Shown here: piece after piece, positions 1-8,103 of the stretch
How the letters are laid out: every line of letters starts with the position of its first letter
Numbering within the stretch: position 1 is the stretch's first letter
NCBI GenBank assembly: GCA_963705325.1
Contig: OY970069.1
Span: 1,364,001 to 1,428,000 of the forward strand
DNA: 64,000 bases
Source of the DNA: DATARH01 sp963705325
GTDB taxonomy: Bacteria > Pseudomonadota > Alphaproteobacteria > ATCC43930 > CGMCC-115725
Reading direction: 5' to 3'
The notes under the pieces: generated by a model
Seen by the model: only the letters and a program-made list of their open reading frames with translations
Told to the model about the DNA's origin: nothing
Database searches by the model: none
Program-made: the position numbers and the translations under genes

Positions 1-975
1 AATCGCGGTCAGCAGCAGATCGTGCGGGTCGATATTGATCAGCAGCCGCGGCACCACGATCGAGGCGAGCACGAACACCAGAGAGCGCGCCCAGAACGCG
101 ATCTGTTCCCACAGATCGCCGAGGAATTTCCAGTTGTAGGGTGTGACGCGAGCGCGGCCGAACGCGCTCACGGTCAGCCCGGCGAGCAATACCGTCACTA
201 CGCCCGACACGTGGAACACGCGCTCGCCCAGGATAAAGGCGAGATAGGCCAGGGCGACGGTGAGGCTCGCTTCCGCGAGCCGGTCATCGCGCAGCCACGG
301 CACGACCGAGAGCAGAATGCGCCCGGCGACGACCCCCAGCGCCGCGCCGCCAACAAACGAGATGGCGAACTCGCGCGCGCCTTCAATGACATCGGGCTCG
401 CGCCCGGAGAGGATCATGCCGAGCAGCACGACAAAGAGGGCGATCGCGGCCGCGTCGTTGAGCAACGCTTCGCCCTCGACCAGTCGCGTCAGTCGGGCCG
501 GTGCGCCGACATCACGGAAGATCGCGATGACCGCCGCTGGGTCAGTGGTCGCAACAACCGAGCCGACCAGCAGGCAGACAACCAGCGGTACTCCGGCTAG
601 CGGCCACAACGCCAAGCCGATCGCCGCGGTGGTGACGAGAGTGGCGACGATCGCCAACAGCAGGATCGGCGCCGCGTCTTCGATGATGCGGCGTACATCG
701 CTGGTGATCCCGGCCTCGAAGACGAGCAGCGGCAGGAAGACGTAGATGATGGTTTCCGAGGTGATCGGCAGTTTGCCGAACAACTCGGCGAGCGCCGCAA
801 ATCGTCCGGCGACCGGCGTGTGCGACAAGAGGCCCGACGCTGTACCGATGGCGATTCCGAAACCCGCCAGCACCACAGCGGGCGGCAGGCGCAGCTTCGC
901 CGCGAGCGGCTGGATCGCTCCCACGACTACTAGCAGCACCGCGACCGCGGCCAGCACAAGAGCAGTGTCGAGCAT
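1..975 (-). CDS. CPA1-type Na+/H+ (cation:proton) antiporter, C-terminus cut by window edge
   Basis: I translated this frame by hand: it is open for 325 codons from an ATG at 975 down to base 1, so the C-terminus is missing. The product is almost wholly hydrophobic, with about nine membrane segments visible. TDPAAV (residues 144-149) followed by GEALLND (about 168-174) is the ion-site signature of the NhaP/CPA1 exchangers; the Asn-Asp pair is typical of electroneutral CPA1 carriers, where CPA2 has Asp-Asp. It would exchange Na+ or K+ for H+ across the inner membrane. It is convergent with nothing visible and transcribed away from the metC-like gene. The ion specificity cannot be read from the sequence. 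Confidence 0.85.
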   Translation of the reverse strand, partial: MLDTALVLAAVAVLLVVVGAIQPLAAKLRLPPAVVLAGFGIAIGTASGLLSHTPVAGRFAALAELFGKLPITSETIIYVFLPLLVFEAGITSDVRRIIEDAAPILLLAIVATLVTTAAIGLALWPLAGVPLVVCLLVGSVVATTDPAAVIAIFRDVGAPARLTRLVEGEALLNDAAAIALFVVLLGMILSGREPDVIEGAREFAISFVGGAALGVVAGRILLSVVPWLRDDRLAEASLTVALAYLAFILGERVFHVSGVVTVLLAGLTVSAFGRARVTPYNWKFLGDLWEQIAFWARSLVFVLASIVVPRLLINIDPHDLLLTAI

Positions 976-1075
976 CGCTTTGCGGCTCGCGCCAAGCCAT
1001 TACCACGCAAGGCGGAAGTATGACGAAGCCCCCTCGCGGCTTCTATCGAAACCGGTCGGCCGGCCGCCGATTTCG

Positions 1076-2224
1076 TTACCCGATCAGCGCGGCATTGAGG
1101 TCGTCGATCAAATCTTGCGGGTCCTCGATCCCGACTGAGAGGCGCAGCAGATCGCTCGGCACCGGCGTGCCCGGCCCTTCGATCGATGCGCGGTGTTCCA
1201 TCAGGCTTTCGACCCCGCCCAGCGAAGTTGCACGCTTCCAGATCTCGACCCGCGCGGCGGTGGCGATCGCCGCCGCTTCGCCGCCTTTGACCCGGATCGA
1301 CAGCATCCCGCCAAACCCGCCCGCCATCTGCCGCGCTGCGACCGCGTGGCCGGGATGGCTTGGGAGCCCCGGATAGAGCACTTGCACGACGCTGGGGTGC
1401 CGCGCCATCGCCTCGGCCACCGATTGCGCCGAGCGGCAGGCGCGCTCGACGCGCAAATGCAGAGTGCGCATGCCGCGCAGCAGCAGATAGGCTTCGAGGC
1501 TGCCGAGGATCGCGCCGCCGCTACTGCGCCCGGCGACGAGACGCTGCCAGAATTCGTCGTCGCGCGCGCCGGTGAGTGTGCCGGCGATGACGTCGCTGTG
1601 GCCGTTGAGGTATTTGGTCGCGGAGTGCATGACGATGTCGGCGCCGAATTCGATCGGTCGGGTCAGCACCGGGCTCGCGATGGTGCTGTCGACGGCGAGC
1701 AGCGCGCCGGCCTGGTGCGCGATCTCGGCGGCGCCGGCGATGTCGGTCACCGACCACAGGGGATTGGCTGGGGTCTCGATCCACACCAGCCGAGTGCGGC
1801 CTGGAACCACGGCCTCGCGCAGCGCGTCAAGCGAGGTGGTGTCGACGAAATCGGCTTCGATGTGCCCGTCGGCGGCGTAGGCGGCGATCCAGCGCCGCAG
1901 GCTGTGATACATGACCAGCGGCCCGACCACATGCGCGCCCACCGGCAGCGCGCGGAACAGGGTCGTCGCAGCCGCCATTCCGGACGACAGCACCAGCGAG
2001 GCCGCGCCGCCTTCCAGCGCGGTCAGCAAGGCCTGCGGCTGGTCATAGCCGGGATTGTCGGCGCGCGCATAGTTGCGGCCGCGCCGGTATTGATTGTCGG
2101 GGTCGCGGATATAGGTCGTCGCCGGCTGGATCGGCAGCACCACCGCGCCGGTGGCCGCGTCGGTCCAGCCGAGCCCTTGTGCGGCGATGGTGGCGAGTTT
2201 TGGCGGCTGGCGGTTGGTCTTCAT
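1076..2224 (-). CDS. PLP-dependent trans-sulfuration enzyme (cystathionine beta-lyase / gamma-synthase family)
   Basis: The 382-residue product is the usual length for the Cys/Met-metabolism PLP family. The phosphate-binding Y-x-R motif lies at residues 52-54, the cofactor Asp is in AVDSTIASP (about 177-185), and the Schiff-base lysine is K204 in SATKYLNGHSD. These support a cytosolic C-S lyase or gamma-replacement enzyme; MetC-like cystathionine beta-lyase is the best guess, but the family cannot be subdivided by eye. The ATG at 2224 was chosen over a longer in-frame extension because the extra N-terminus runs antisense through the divergent DUF192 gene and has no protein-like character. Confidence 0.85.
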   Translation of the reverse strand: MKTNRQPPKLATIAAQGLGWTDAATGAVVLPIQPATTYIRDPDNQYRRGRNYARADNPGYDQPQALLTALEGGAASLVLSSGMAAATTLFRALPVGAHVVGPLVMYHSLRRWIAAYAADGHIEADFVDTTSLDALREAVVPGRTRLVWIETPANPLWSVTDIAGAAEIAHQAGALLAVDSTIASPVLTRPIEFGADIVMHSATKYLNGHSDVIAGTLTGARDDEFWQRLVAGRSSGGAILGSLEAYLLLRGMRTLHLRVERACRSAQSVAEAMARHPSVVQVLYPGLPSHPGHAVAARQMAGGFGGMLSIRVKGGEAAAIATAARVEIWKRATSLGGVESLMEHRASIEGPGTPVPSDLLRLSVGIEDPQDLIDDLNAALIG

Positions 2225-2299
2225 CGGGCGGGTCCTGAGGCGCTGCATTGCCGCAGCATAGCATTGACCGCCGAACTGCCCTGGCATAGACGAGCGCCT

Positions 2300-2752
2300 A
2301 TGCTGCTGCGCCGCCACCTCCTCGTCTTCGCCCTGCTGGTTGCTTCGCTGCCGGCAGTGGCGCTCGAGACCTTCAAGACCTCCGAGCTGACCATAGTCAC
2401 CGCCGCCGGCCCGCATAAATTCACCATCGAGCTCGCGCTCAGCGGACCGCAAATGGAGCAAGGGCTGATGTTTCGGCGCAAGCTCGCGCCCGACGCCGGG
2501 ATGCTTTTCGATTTCGGCACGCCGACCAATGTCACGATGTGGATGAAGAACACGCTGATCCCGCTCGACATGCTGTTCCTCGACGCGCGCGGGCGCATCA
2601 TCGACATCCATGAGCGCGCGGTTCCGCTGTCGCTCGATATGATCGCGGCCAACGCGCCAAGCCGCTATGTCATCGAATTGAACGGCGGCACGGTCGAGCG
2701 GCTCGGCATCAAGCCAGGCGATCGGGCAACCTCGCCCAATATCGGGCAGTAG
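2300..2752 (+). CDS. DUF192 family exported protein
   Basis: This 150-residue protein begins with a clear signal peptide (basic residues, then a Leu/Ala core ending near ALA-like residues 20-23). The body carries the DUF192 signature MWMKNTLIPLDMLF, and the length matches the family. Its biochemical role is not established. It starts 75 bp from the divergent PLP enzyme gene and ends 6 bp before the convergent NRAMP gene. The ATG at 2300 was chosen because the upstream open frame is the shadow of the PLP gene and the signal peptide starts here. Confidence 0.85.
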   Translation: MLLRRHLLVFALLVASLPAVALETFKTSELTIVTAAGPHKFTIELALSGPQMEQGLMFRRKLAPDAGMLFDFGTPTNVTMWMKNTLIPLDMLFLDARGRIIDIHERAVPLSLDMIAANAPSRYVIELNGGTVERLGIKPGDRATSPNIGQ

Positions 2753-2758
2753 CCGCGC

Positions 2759-4054
2759 TCAGCTTCCCCACGTCACGAACATCGCCACGACCGTAATCGC
2801 CATCACCGCTGTCGACAGCCAGCCGACAGCCCAAAGCGGACGCGGCAAGGTGAAGCCGCCCATCACCTTGGGCTGCATCGTCATGATCATCATCACGACC
2901 ATCAGCGGTACGGCGACGGTGCCATTGATGACCGCGCTCCAGAACAACGCTTTGATCGGGTCGATATTGATGAAATTGACGCCGATCCCGACCACAGTGC
3001 CGGCCACGATCGTCGCATAGAAACGCTTGGCGTCCTGCGGCAGGCGGTCGAGCCCGGCGTTCCAATTCATCGCCTCGGCGAGGGCATAGGCGCCCGAGCC
3101 GGCAAGGACCGGAACCGCCAGCAAGCCGGTGCCGAGGATTCCCAAAGCGAACACGGCGTAGGCGAAATCCCCGGCGATTGGGCGCAGCGCCTGCGCTGCC
3201 TGCGCCGAGGTCTGGATGTCGGTGATCCCGTGAGCGTGCAGGGTCGCCGCCGTCGTGATGATGATGAAGAGGGCAACTACGTTCGAAAGGCCCATGCCGA
3301 GATAGGTGTCGATCTCGATGCGGCGGAACTCTTTGCGGGCTTCGCCCGGCGCTTCGCTTAACGGATGCGCGCCGGGATCGATGCGTTCGTCCTCGGCCTC
3401 CTCGGATGCTTGCCAGAAAAAGAGATACGGGCTGATCGTGGTTCCCAGGATCGCGACGATCAGGACGATATAGTCCGTGTTCAGCGATATTTGCGGGATC
3501 AGGGTGTTGTAGGCGACCTCGCCCCACGGCACCTTGACGATGAGGGCGGTGGCGACATAGGCAAACAGCGACAAGGTCAGCCATTTGAGGATTTTGACGT
3601 AGCGCTCGTAGCTCGCATAAATCTCCAACACGGTGCACAGCGCCGCGAACAGAACGACATACAACCCTACCGGACCGCCGATGAGCAGATGTACCGCCTC
3701 GCCCATCGCTCCCAGATCGGCACCGAGGTTGATGAAATTGGCTGCCAGCAGCAGCGCGACGATCCCGTAAAGAAGCGGCGCGGGATAGTGGTCGCGAAGG
3801 TTGGCGGCGATGCCTTGGCCTGTGACGCGGCCGATCCTCGCGCTGATCTCCTGAATCGCCGCCATCAGCGGCCAGGTAAACAGCATCACCCAGGCGGTCC
3901 CGTACCCGGCTTGCGCACCGGCCTGTGAATAGGTGGCGATCCCGCTCGGATCGTCGTCCGACGCTCCGGTTATCAGGCCGGGTCCGAGCAGGTGAAAAAG
4001 GCCACGCCACGTCGACGGGTGCGCGCGCTGCCGGCGCCCAAACAGCATGACCAA
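2759..4054 (-). CDS. NRAMP-family (SLC11-like) divalent metal transporter
   Basis: The 431-residue protein has about eleven hydrophobic segments and the general NRAMP layout. The helix-1 motif, canonically DPGN, reads DPSG (residues 35-38), and the helix-6 segment reads TTISPY (205-210) in place of the usual A-x-x-M-P-H with its metal-binding Met. A long acidic linker (about 216-245) follows helix 6. NRAMP proteins are proton-coupled Mn2+/Fe2+ importers; the altered ligand motifs place this one among divergent relatives, some of which move Mg2+. The start at 4054 lies 3 bp after the upstream hydrolase stop, so the two form an operon. Confidence 0.8.
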   Translation of the reverse strand: MVMLFGRRQRAHPSTWRGLFHLLGPGLITGASDDDPSGIATYSQAGAQAGYGTAWVMLFTWPLMAAIQEISARIGRVTGQGIAANLRDHYPAPLLYGIVALLLAANFINLGADLGAMGEAVHLLIGGPVGLYVVLFAALCTVLEIYASYERYVKILKWLTLSLFAYVATALIVKVPWGEVAYNTLIPQISLNTDYIVLIVAILGTTISPYLFFWQASEEAEDERIDPGAHPLSEAPGEARKEFRRIEIDTYLGMGLSNVVALFIIITTAATLHAHGITDIQTSAQAAQALRPIAGDFAYAVFALGILGTGLLAVPVLAGSGAYALAEAMNWNAGLDRLPQDAKRFYATIVAGTVVGIGVNFINIDPIKALFWSAVINGTVAVPLMVVMMIMTMQPKVMGGFTLPRPLWAVGWLSTAVMAITVVAMFVTWGS

Positions 4055-4057
4055 ACC

Positions 4058-4957
4058 TCAGAGAAAGCCGCGCAGCAGGTCGAGAAACCCGTCGAGCCGG
4101 TCATGGTGCACCCAGTGCCCCGCGCCGTCGAACGACACCACCTTCGCGTTCTTGAAGTGGCGGATGCGGCCGTCCTGCTCGGGGTTGGAAGCCCAGCTTT
4201 CCTTGCCATAGACCAATAGGGTCGGGCAGGCGATCCGCGTCCACAAATCTTCGGTCTCCACCTGGGTCATGCCATACGGGCGGTCGGATCGCACATAGTT
4301 GTCAAACTTCCAGCTGTAGGTCCCGTCTTCGTTCTGGTTAACCCCGTGTTGTGTCAAATGCCGCGCCTGTTCCGGTGATAGATGACGATTGGCCTCCTGC
4401 ATCCGCTTCAGGGCTTCGTCGATCGAGGGGTAACGGCGCGCCAGCCGGCCGGAGAGGTCACGCTGTTCCTCAACCCAGCGCCGCATGCGTTCGGCGATCG
4501 GCTGTTTCGCGCGCTCGATCATCGCGCGCGGCGCCACGCCCAAGCCCTCGATGGCTACGAGCTTGCGCACGTTTTCGGGATAAATGCCGGTGTAGCGCAA
4601 GGTGATCATCCCCCCTAACGAGTGGGAAACAATGGTCACCGGCGACAATTCTTGCTGATGGATCAGCTGGGCGAGGTCGTAGATGTAGGCGGCCATCGAA
4701 TAGCTGCCGTCGGGCGACCACTGGCTGTCGCCGTGACCACGCAGATCGGGGGCGAGGACATGCCAGTCGTGGCGCAGCGCCTGGGCCACCCAATCCCAGT
4801 TCCGGCAATGGTCGCGCCCGCCATGGACCAGCAGCAAAGGCCGAGCACCGGGATTGCCCCAATCGACATAATGCAAGCGCAAGCGCTGTGAGAAATAGAT
4901 GCGCGACGTGGGGCCCGCGCTATCGAGATCGACGCTCTTTGCTTTCGCCGGAGCCAT
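4058..4957 (-). CDS. alpha/beta-fold hydrolase
   Basis: The 299-residue product has the alpha/beta-hydrolase fold signature: the oxyanion HGG segment (residues 45-47), the DLRGHGDS turn (71-78), the nucleophile Ser113 in SHSLGG, and a C-terminal GAGHWVHHD with the catalytic His. It is probably a cytosolic esterase or C-C/epoxide-type hydrolase; the substrate is unknown. It is the first gene of a two-gene minus-strand unit with the NRAMP-like carrier, 3 bp apart. No strong ribosome site precedes the ATG at 4957. Confidence 0.8.
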   Translation of the reverse strand: MAPAKAKSVDLDSAGPTSRIYFSQRLRLHYVDWGNPGARPLLLVHGGRDHCRNWDWVAQALRHDWHVLAPDLRGHGDSQWSPDGSYSMAAYIYDLAQLIHQQELSPVTIVSHSLGGMITLRYTGIYPENVRKLVAIEGLGVAPRAMIERAKQPIAERMRRWVEEQRDLSGRLARRYPSIDEALKRMQEANRHLSPEQARHLTQHGVNQNEDGTYSWKFDNYVRSDRPYGMTQVETEDLWTRIACPTLLVYGKESWASNPEQDGRIRHFKNAKVVSFDGAGHWVHHDRLDGFLDLLRGFL

Positions 4958-5382
4958 GGATTACCCGCCCGATGTTCCCGGGGGTTTATACAGCAAGACC
5001 CCCGCGCGCATCACAGCGTCAGCGGGGGTCCAATTTGCGAAGCTGTCCTTCGCGCCCGGCATCGAAGCCAGGCTAAATCTTGGACTTGGCGCTTCGTTGC
5101 CGATGCCAAGGGGTCGGCAACTGGGGCGCGCCCGGTGGAGTCATGTCGATCAACATCCTCCATGCTGGTTGCCGGAACTGCCGCCGACCCGGGCCTGATG
5201 GTCCCGGCCTATGACGACGTTTTGCATCTGGGCGTTTGGTCGCGCGCCGTCAAGAGTGATCGCGCATGGAAGGCGCAAAGAAAATCGGCGGGCTTCGCCG
5301 GGCGCCGATCCTACAGCAGGCGGACGCCTTCAGCGCATCGGCTGCTTCAATCAGCGATCGTCAGGCTTTAAGTTGCGTCGCG
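4958..5382. other. gene-free stretch with one stem-loop
   Basis: No convincing gene was found in these 425 bases. The one clear structure is an inverted repeat, GACCCCCGC at 4997-5005 and its complement at 5022-5030 around a 16-base loop. It lies just upstream of the minus-strand hydrolase start and has no U-tract, so it is more likely a repeat or leader structure than a terminator. The rest has short open frames in several phases without protein-like composition and may be decayed DNA continuous with the pseudogene that follows. Confidence 0.5.
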
Positions 5383-5973
5383 ATGGTCGCGCGCAGGAAT
5401 CTCTCAGGCGTCTGCGGCCGCCTCCTTGGTGGCTTGGCGCTCCTGACGCTTGCCGTTTGCCGCCTGCGCCACGGGCTGAGCCCACGCTAAAGTGCAGTTC
5501 TACAACCTCTGTGATTTTCAGCTCGAGGGCGGCTCGGTAATGCCCCAGCTGCGGATCGCCTACGAGACCCAGGGAAAGCTGTCTCCGGCGAGAGACAACG
5601 TCATCGTGCTGCTCCACGACGCGCTCGAAGATCATCACGCTTTTGATTCGCTGATTGGCCCCGGCAAGACCTTCGATGCGAACCGCTAGTTTATCATCGC
5701 CGTGGATGCGATGGGCGGCGGCGAATCCTCCGCGCTGGGCGACGGCGCAGGACAGGATTTTCCGCGCTACACAATCCGCGACATGATGGCTGCCGAATGC
5801 GCGCTGGTCTCGCGCGGACTCGGCCTGACCCGGCTGCGCGCTGTGGTCGGCCGCTCGATGGGCGCGTTCATCGTCCTCGAATGGGCGGCGCAGCCGTCGC
5901 GAGCCCGCCAGGGGCCGCGGAGGGCGATTTTGTCGACCGGGCGATTCGCGAATTTCTCGCGGCGCCGAAGTAA
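5383..5973 (+). pseudogene. degraded MetX-like alpha/beta hydrolase (homoserine O-acetyltransferase superfamily)
   Basis: Fragments of one protein lie in successive frames. A signal-peptide-like start (ATG 5383) is in one frame, a short AEPTLK piece in a second, and from about 5492 a third frame gives a MetX-like stretch: LRIAYETQGKLSP, then after a TAG at 5687-5689 AVDAMGGGESS, then VGRSMGAFIVLEWA with the nucleophile Ser. The sequence then jumps to another frame ending FVDRAIREFLAAPK and TAA at 5971, which resembles a hydrolase C-terminus. The gene therefore has at least three frame changes, one nonsense codon and a large internal deletion (family members are about 350 residues). It is very unlikely to be functional. 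Confidence 0.75.
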
Positions 5974-5976
5974 CGG

Positions 5977-6441
5977 TCAGCCGAGCCGCGCAGCTCCACT
6001 CGGCGGAGCGACAATCGGCCGCGACGCTTCGGTCATCAGATTTGCGCCGATTTCGCTGATCCGGGTTGAGGCCCCGACCATTGACGCAACGCTGCGTCGG
6101 ATATAGCCAAACTGAACTTTAATCGCGTCGACGAAATTGCCAGCGCGCATCAGTGCCGCAGCGTTGTCGCCAGCCTCAGTCAAGGTCGTCTGCGCCAGCT
6201 CCGTCATCTCGATCGCTAAGGTTGTCAAACCCCTGGCGACTGCTTGTTGCGACTCGCCGACCAAGATCAGAGCGCTGCAATAGGTGGCGAGAACGTGTTC
6301 GGACGCAGTTTTCGAGGACCGATGGACCGGCCGTGAAACCGCAACTGCCGGAACGATTTTCCTTGCCGTCGCCGCGGGTTCTATCACCACAGCGGGCGAT
6401 CCGGCCGTCCGTTTTGGCTTCGAATCGTTGGATTCACTCAT
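5977..6441 (-). CDS. phasin family protein
   Basis: The 154-residue product has a basic, Pro/Ala-rich N-terminal region of about 50 residues and then a helical domain of the phasin type (SEHVLATYCSALILVGES through ALMRAGNFVDAIKVQFGYIRRS). Phasins coat polyhydroxybutyrate granules. The ATG at 6441 has GAGG upstream; a longer open frame exists but would run through the promoter palindromes. Three dyads lie 32-98 bp upstream and fit control by a PhaR-type repressor. No other PHB gene is in the window. Confidence 0.75.
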   Translation of the reverse strand: MSESNDSKPKRTAGSPAVVIEPAATARKIVPAVAVSRPVHRSSKTASEHVLATYCSALILVGESQQAVARGLTTLAIEMTELAQTTLTEAGDNAAALMRAGNFVDAIKVQFGYIRRSVASMVGASTRISEIGANLMTEASRPIVAPPSGAARLG

Positions 6442-6472
6442 TTTCCGCCTCGCTTTTTTGAGACTACGAATA

Positions 6473-6542
6473 GTGCGCTGCACACGAGTTAAATAATCTT
6501 GTGCAATTGCACTTTCAAGCTCGTTATTGTGCAATGCACAAT
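6473..6542 (-). promoter_or_regulatory. three evenly spaced GTGC-N3/4-GCAC dyads before the phasin gene (candidate PhaR operator)
   Basis: GTGC-GCT-GCAC (6473-6483), GTGC-AATT-GCAC (6501-6512) and GTGC-AAT-GCAC (6529-6539) start exactly 28 bases apart. The distal copy extends to a 17-base palindrome with one central base (6526-6542). Alphaproteobacterial PhaR repressors bind TGC-rich dyads upstream of phasin genes, so autoregulated PHB-responsive control is the likely role. The binding itself is inferred. Confidence 0.55.
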
Positions 6543-6619
6543 ACGGCGTGAAAGAGCCTCGAGGGGCACCAAAGGCATTGCCGAGCGGAACGGCCAAACC
6601 CGGTTCAGTCTCCGCCGCT

Positions 6620-6648
6620 TTGACATGGTTTCATCTTTTTTTTACCCT
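6620..6648 (+). promoter_or_regulatory. candidate sigma-70 promoter for the D,D-carboxypeptidase gene
   Basis: TTGACA at 6620-6625 is a perfect -35 box. It is followed after 17 bases, which include a run of eight T, by TACCCT at 6643-6648 as a weak -10. The coding start lies about 58 bases downstream. Confidence 0.4.
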
Positions 6649-6705
6649 TCTAGGCAGCGAATGACGGTGTGACTCTGTTCGGGTTGCTTGGGGTGGGGGT
6701 TTAGC

Positions 6706-8097
6706 GTGCCGGCTGATACGCCGATCGAGGGGAAGCTCGGCCGCGGCGTTGCGCGGTCCTTGTCGTTCATCAGTGGGATCGCGGTAGCAGCGGGGTTGCT
6801 GTGCTCGGCAACTCTCGCCGGCCAGGTGTCGCCGCCGCGCGGCGGCCCGATCTACGAGGCAATCGTGCTCGACGCCGACACCGGTCAGGTGTTGCGGGAG
6901 CTGAACCCGGACGCCGTGACCTATCCGGCGTCGCTCACCAAGATGATGACGCTGTACTTAACTTTCGAGGCGCTCAACAGCGGCAAGGTGCGGCTCGATC
7001 AATATTTCCAAGTCTCAGCCGCAGCGGCCGAGCACGCCCCGTCTAAGCTCGCCCTGGAGCCGGGTGAGAGCGTCACCATTCGCGACCTGATCCTTGGCAT
7101 CGTGACGAAGTCGGCGAACGACGCGGCGGCGGTACTCGCGGAAGGGCTCGGGGGCACCGAGGCCAACTTTGCTGCGATGATGACGCAGAAGGCGCATCAA
7201 CTCGGCATGGCGCATACCTTCTACCGCAATGCCTCCGGCCTGCCAGATCCCGGTCAGCTGACCACCGCCCGCGACATCGCGCGGCTCGCGCTTGCGCTGT
7301 TGCACGATTTTCCGCGCGAATATCGCTACTTTTCGGTGCGGCAATTTGAATTCGACGGTCGTAACGTCAATTCCCACGATCACCTACTCGAATGGTACGA
7401 CGGCGCGGATGGAATCAAGACCGGCTATACCGTAGCCTCGGGCTTCAACCTCGCCACCTCGGCGGTGCGCAACGGCCATCGCTTGGTCGGTGTCATCATG
7501 GGCGGCAGCACCGCACGGACGCGCGACGAGGAGATGGCGCGGCTACTCGACCTCGGATTTGCCGATCTGGGCAATCAAGCCCCGGCGGTGGCACAAAATC
7601 GACTGCCGGTCGCGCCCGCTCAGGTCGCGGCTGCCCAACCGCCAGCATCGTCATTCGCGGCACTCGCAGGAGCGTCGCTGGCTGTAAATCCCCCGACCGT
7701 CGCCCAGCCCGCTGCGCCGACACCCCAACCCGAACCGCGTTCCTCGACGATCGGCGCCGTCGCCGCCGCGGCGCTTCAGCACCTGGTCCCGGTCGCCCAT
7801 GCTCAGGCGGCGACGGTTCAGGCCGAGCCAAGCGAGACCTGGGTCATTCAAATCGGCAGTTATAGAGGTAAGTCGGCCGCGGAGCGTGCCGAGCGCAAGA
7901 TCATCCATCTCGCGGTCGCGAAGGGGAAGGAGAGCGTGATCCTGGCCCCGTCAGCAGGCGAGCGCGACCGGGTCTATCATCTGCGGCTGCTTCGTTTCTC
8001 GCAGCACGGCGCGCGCAATGCCTGCGAGGAGCTGCGCCGCCAGAAGATCGGCTGCACCGTGGTGCCGCCGCCGGGAATGAAAGTCGCCAGCCAGTAG
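6706..8097 (+). CDS. D-alanyl-D-alanine carboxypeptidase (DacA/PBP5 family) with C-terminal SPOR domain
   Basis: The product (463 residues from GTG 6706; a TTG at 6688 is also in frame) has a signal anchor, then a penicillin-binding catalytic domain with all three motifs: SLTK (S-x-x-K, about residue 75), SAN (S-x-N) and KTG. A Pro/Ala-rich linker of about 90 residues leads to an SPOR domain (VIQIGSYRGKSAAE to the end), which binds denuded glycan at division sites. It trims the terminal D-Ala of peptidoglycan in the periplasm and is probably recruited to the septum. A GGGGTGGGGG tract serves as ribosome site. Confidence 0.88.
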   Translation: MPADTPIEGKLGRGVARSLSFISGIAVAAGLLCSATLAGQVSPPRGGPIYEAIVLDADTGQVLRELNPDAVTYPASLTKMMTLYLTFEALNSGKVRLDQYFQVSAAAAEHAPSKLALEPGESVTIRDLILGIVTKSANDAAAVLAEGLGGTEANFAAMMTQKAHQLGMAHTFYRNASGLPDPGQLTTARDIARLALALLHDFPREYRYFSVRQFEFDGRNVNSHDHLLEWYDGADGIKTGYTVASGFNLATSAVRNGHRLVGVIMGGSTARTRDEEMARLLDLGFADLGNQAPAVAQNRLPVAPAQVAAAQPPASSFAALAGASLAVNPPTVAQPAAPTPQPEPRSSTIGAVAAAALQHLVPVAHAQAATVQAEPSETWVIQIGSYRGKSAAERAERKIIHLAVAKGKESVILAPSAGERDRVYHLRLLRFSQHGARNACEELRRQKIGCTVVPPPGMKVASQ

Positions 8098-8103
8098 GCG
8101 CGC

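Noticed and set aside
22..745. Long open frames on the plus strand over the antiporter gene
   Set aside because: They are Arg/Gly/Ala-rich shadows of the minus-strand antiporter, which has a clear membrane-protein translation and family motifs.
4997..5030. GACCCCCGC stem-loop as a transcription terminator
   Set aside because: There is no U-tract on either strand and it lies upstream of the hydrolase start, not after a stop.
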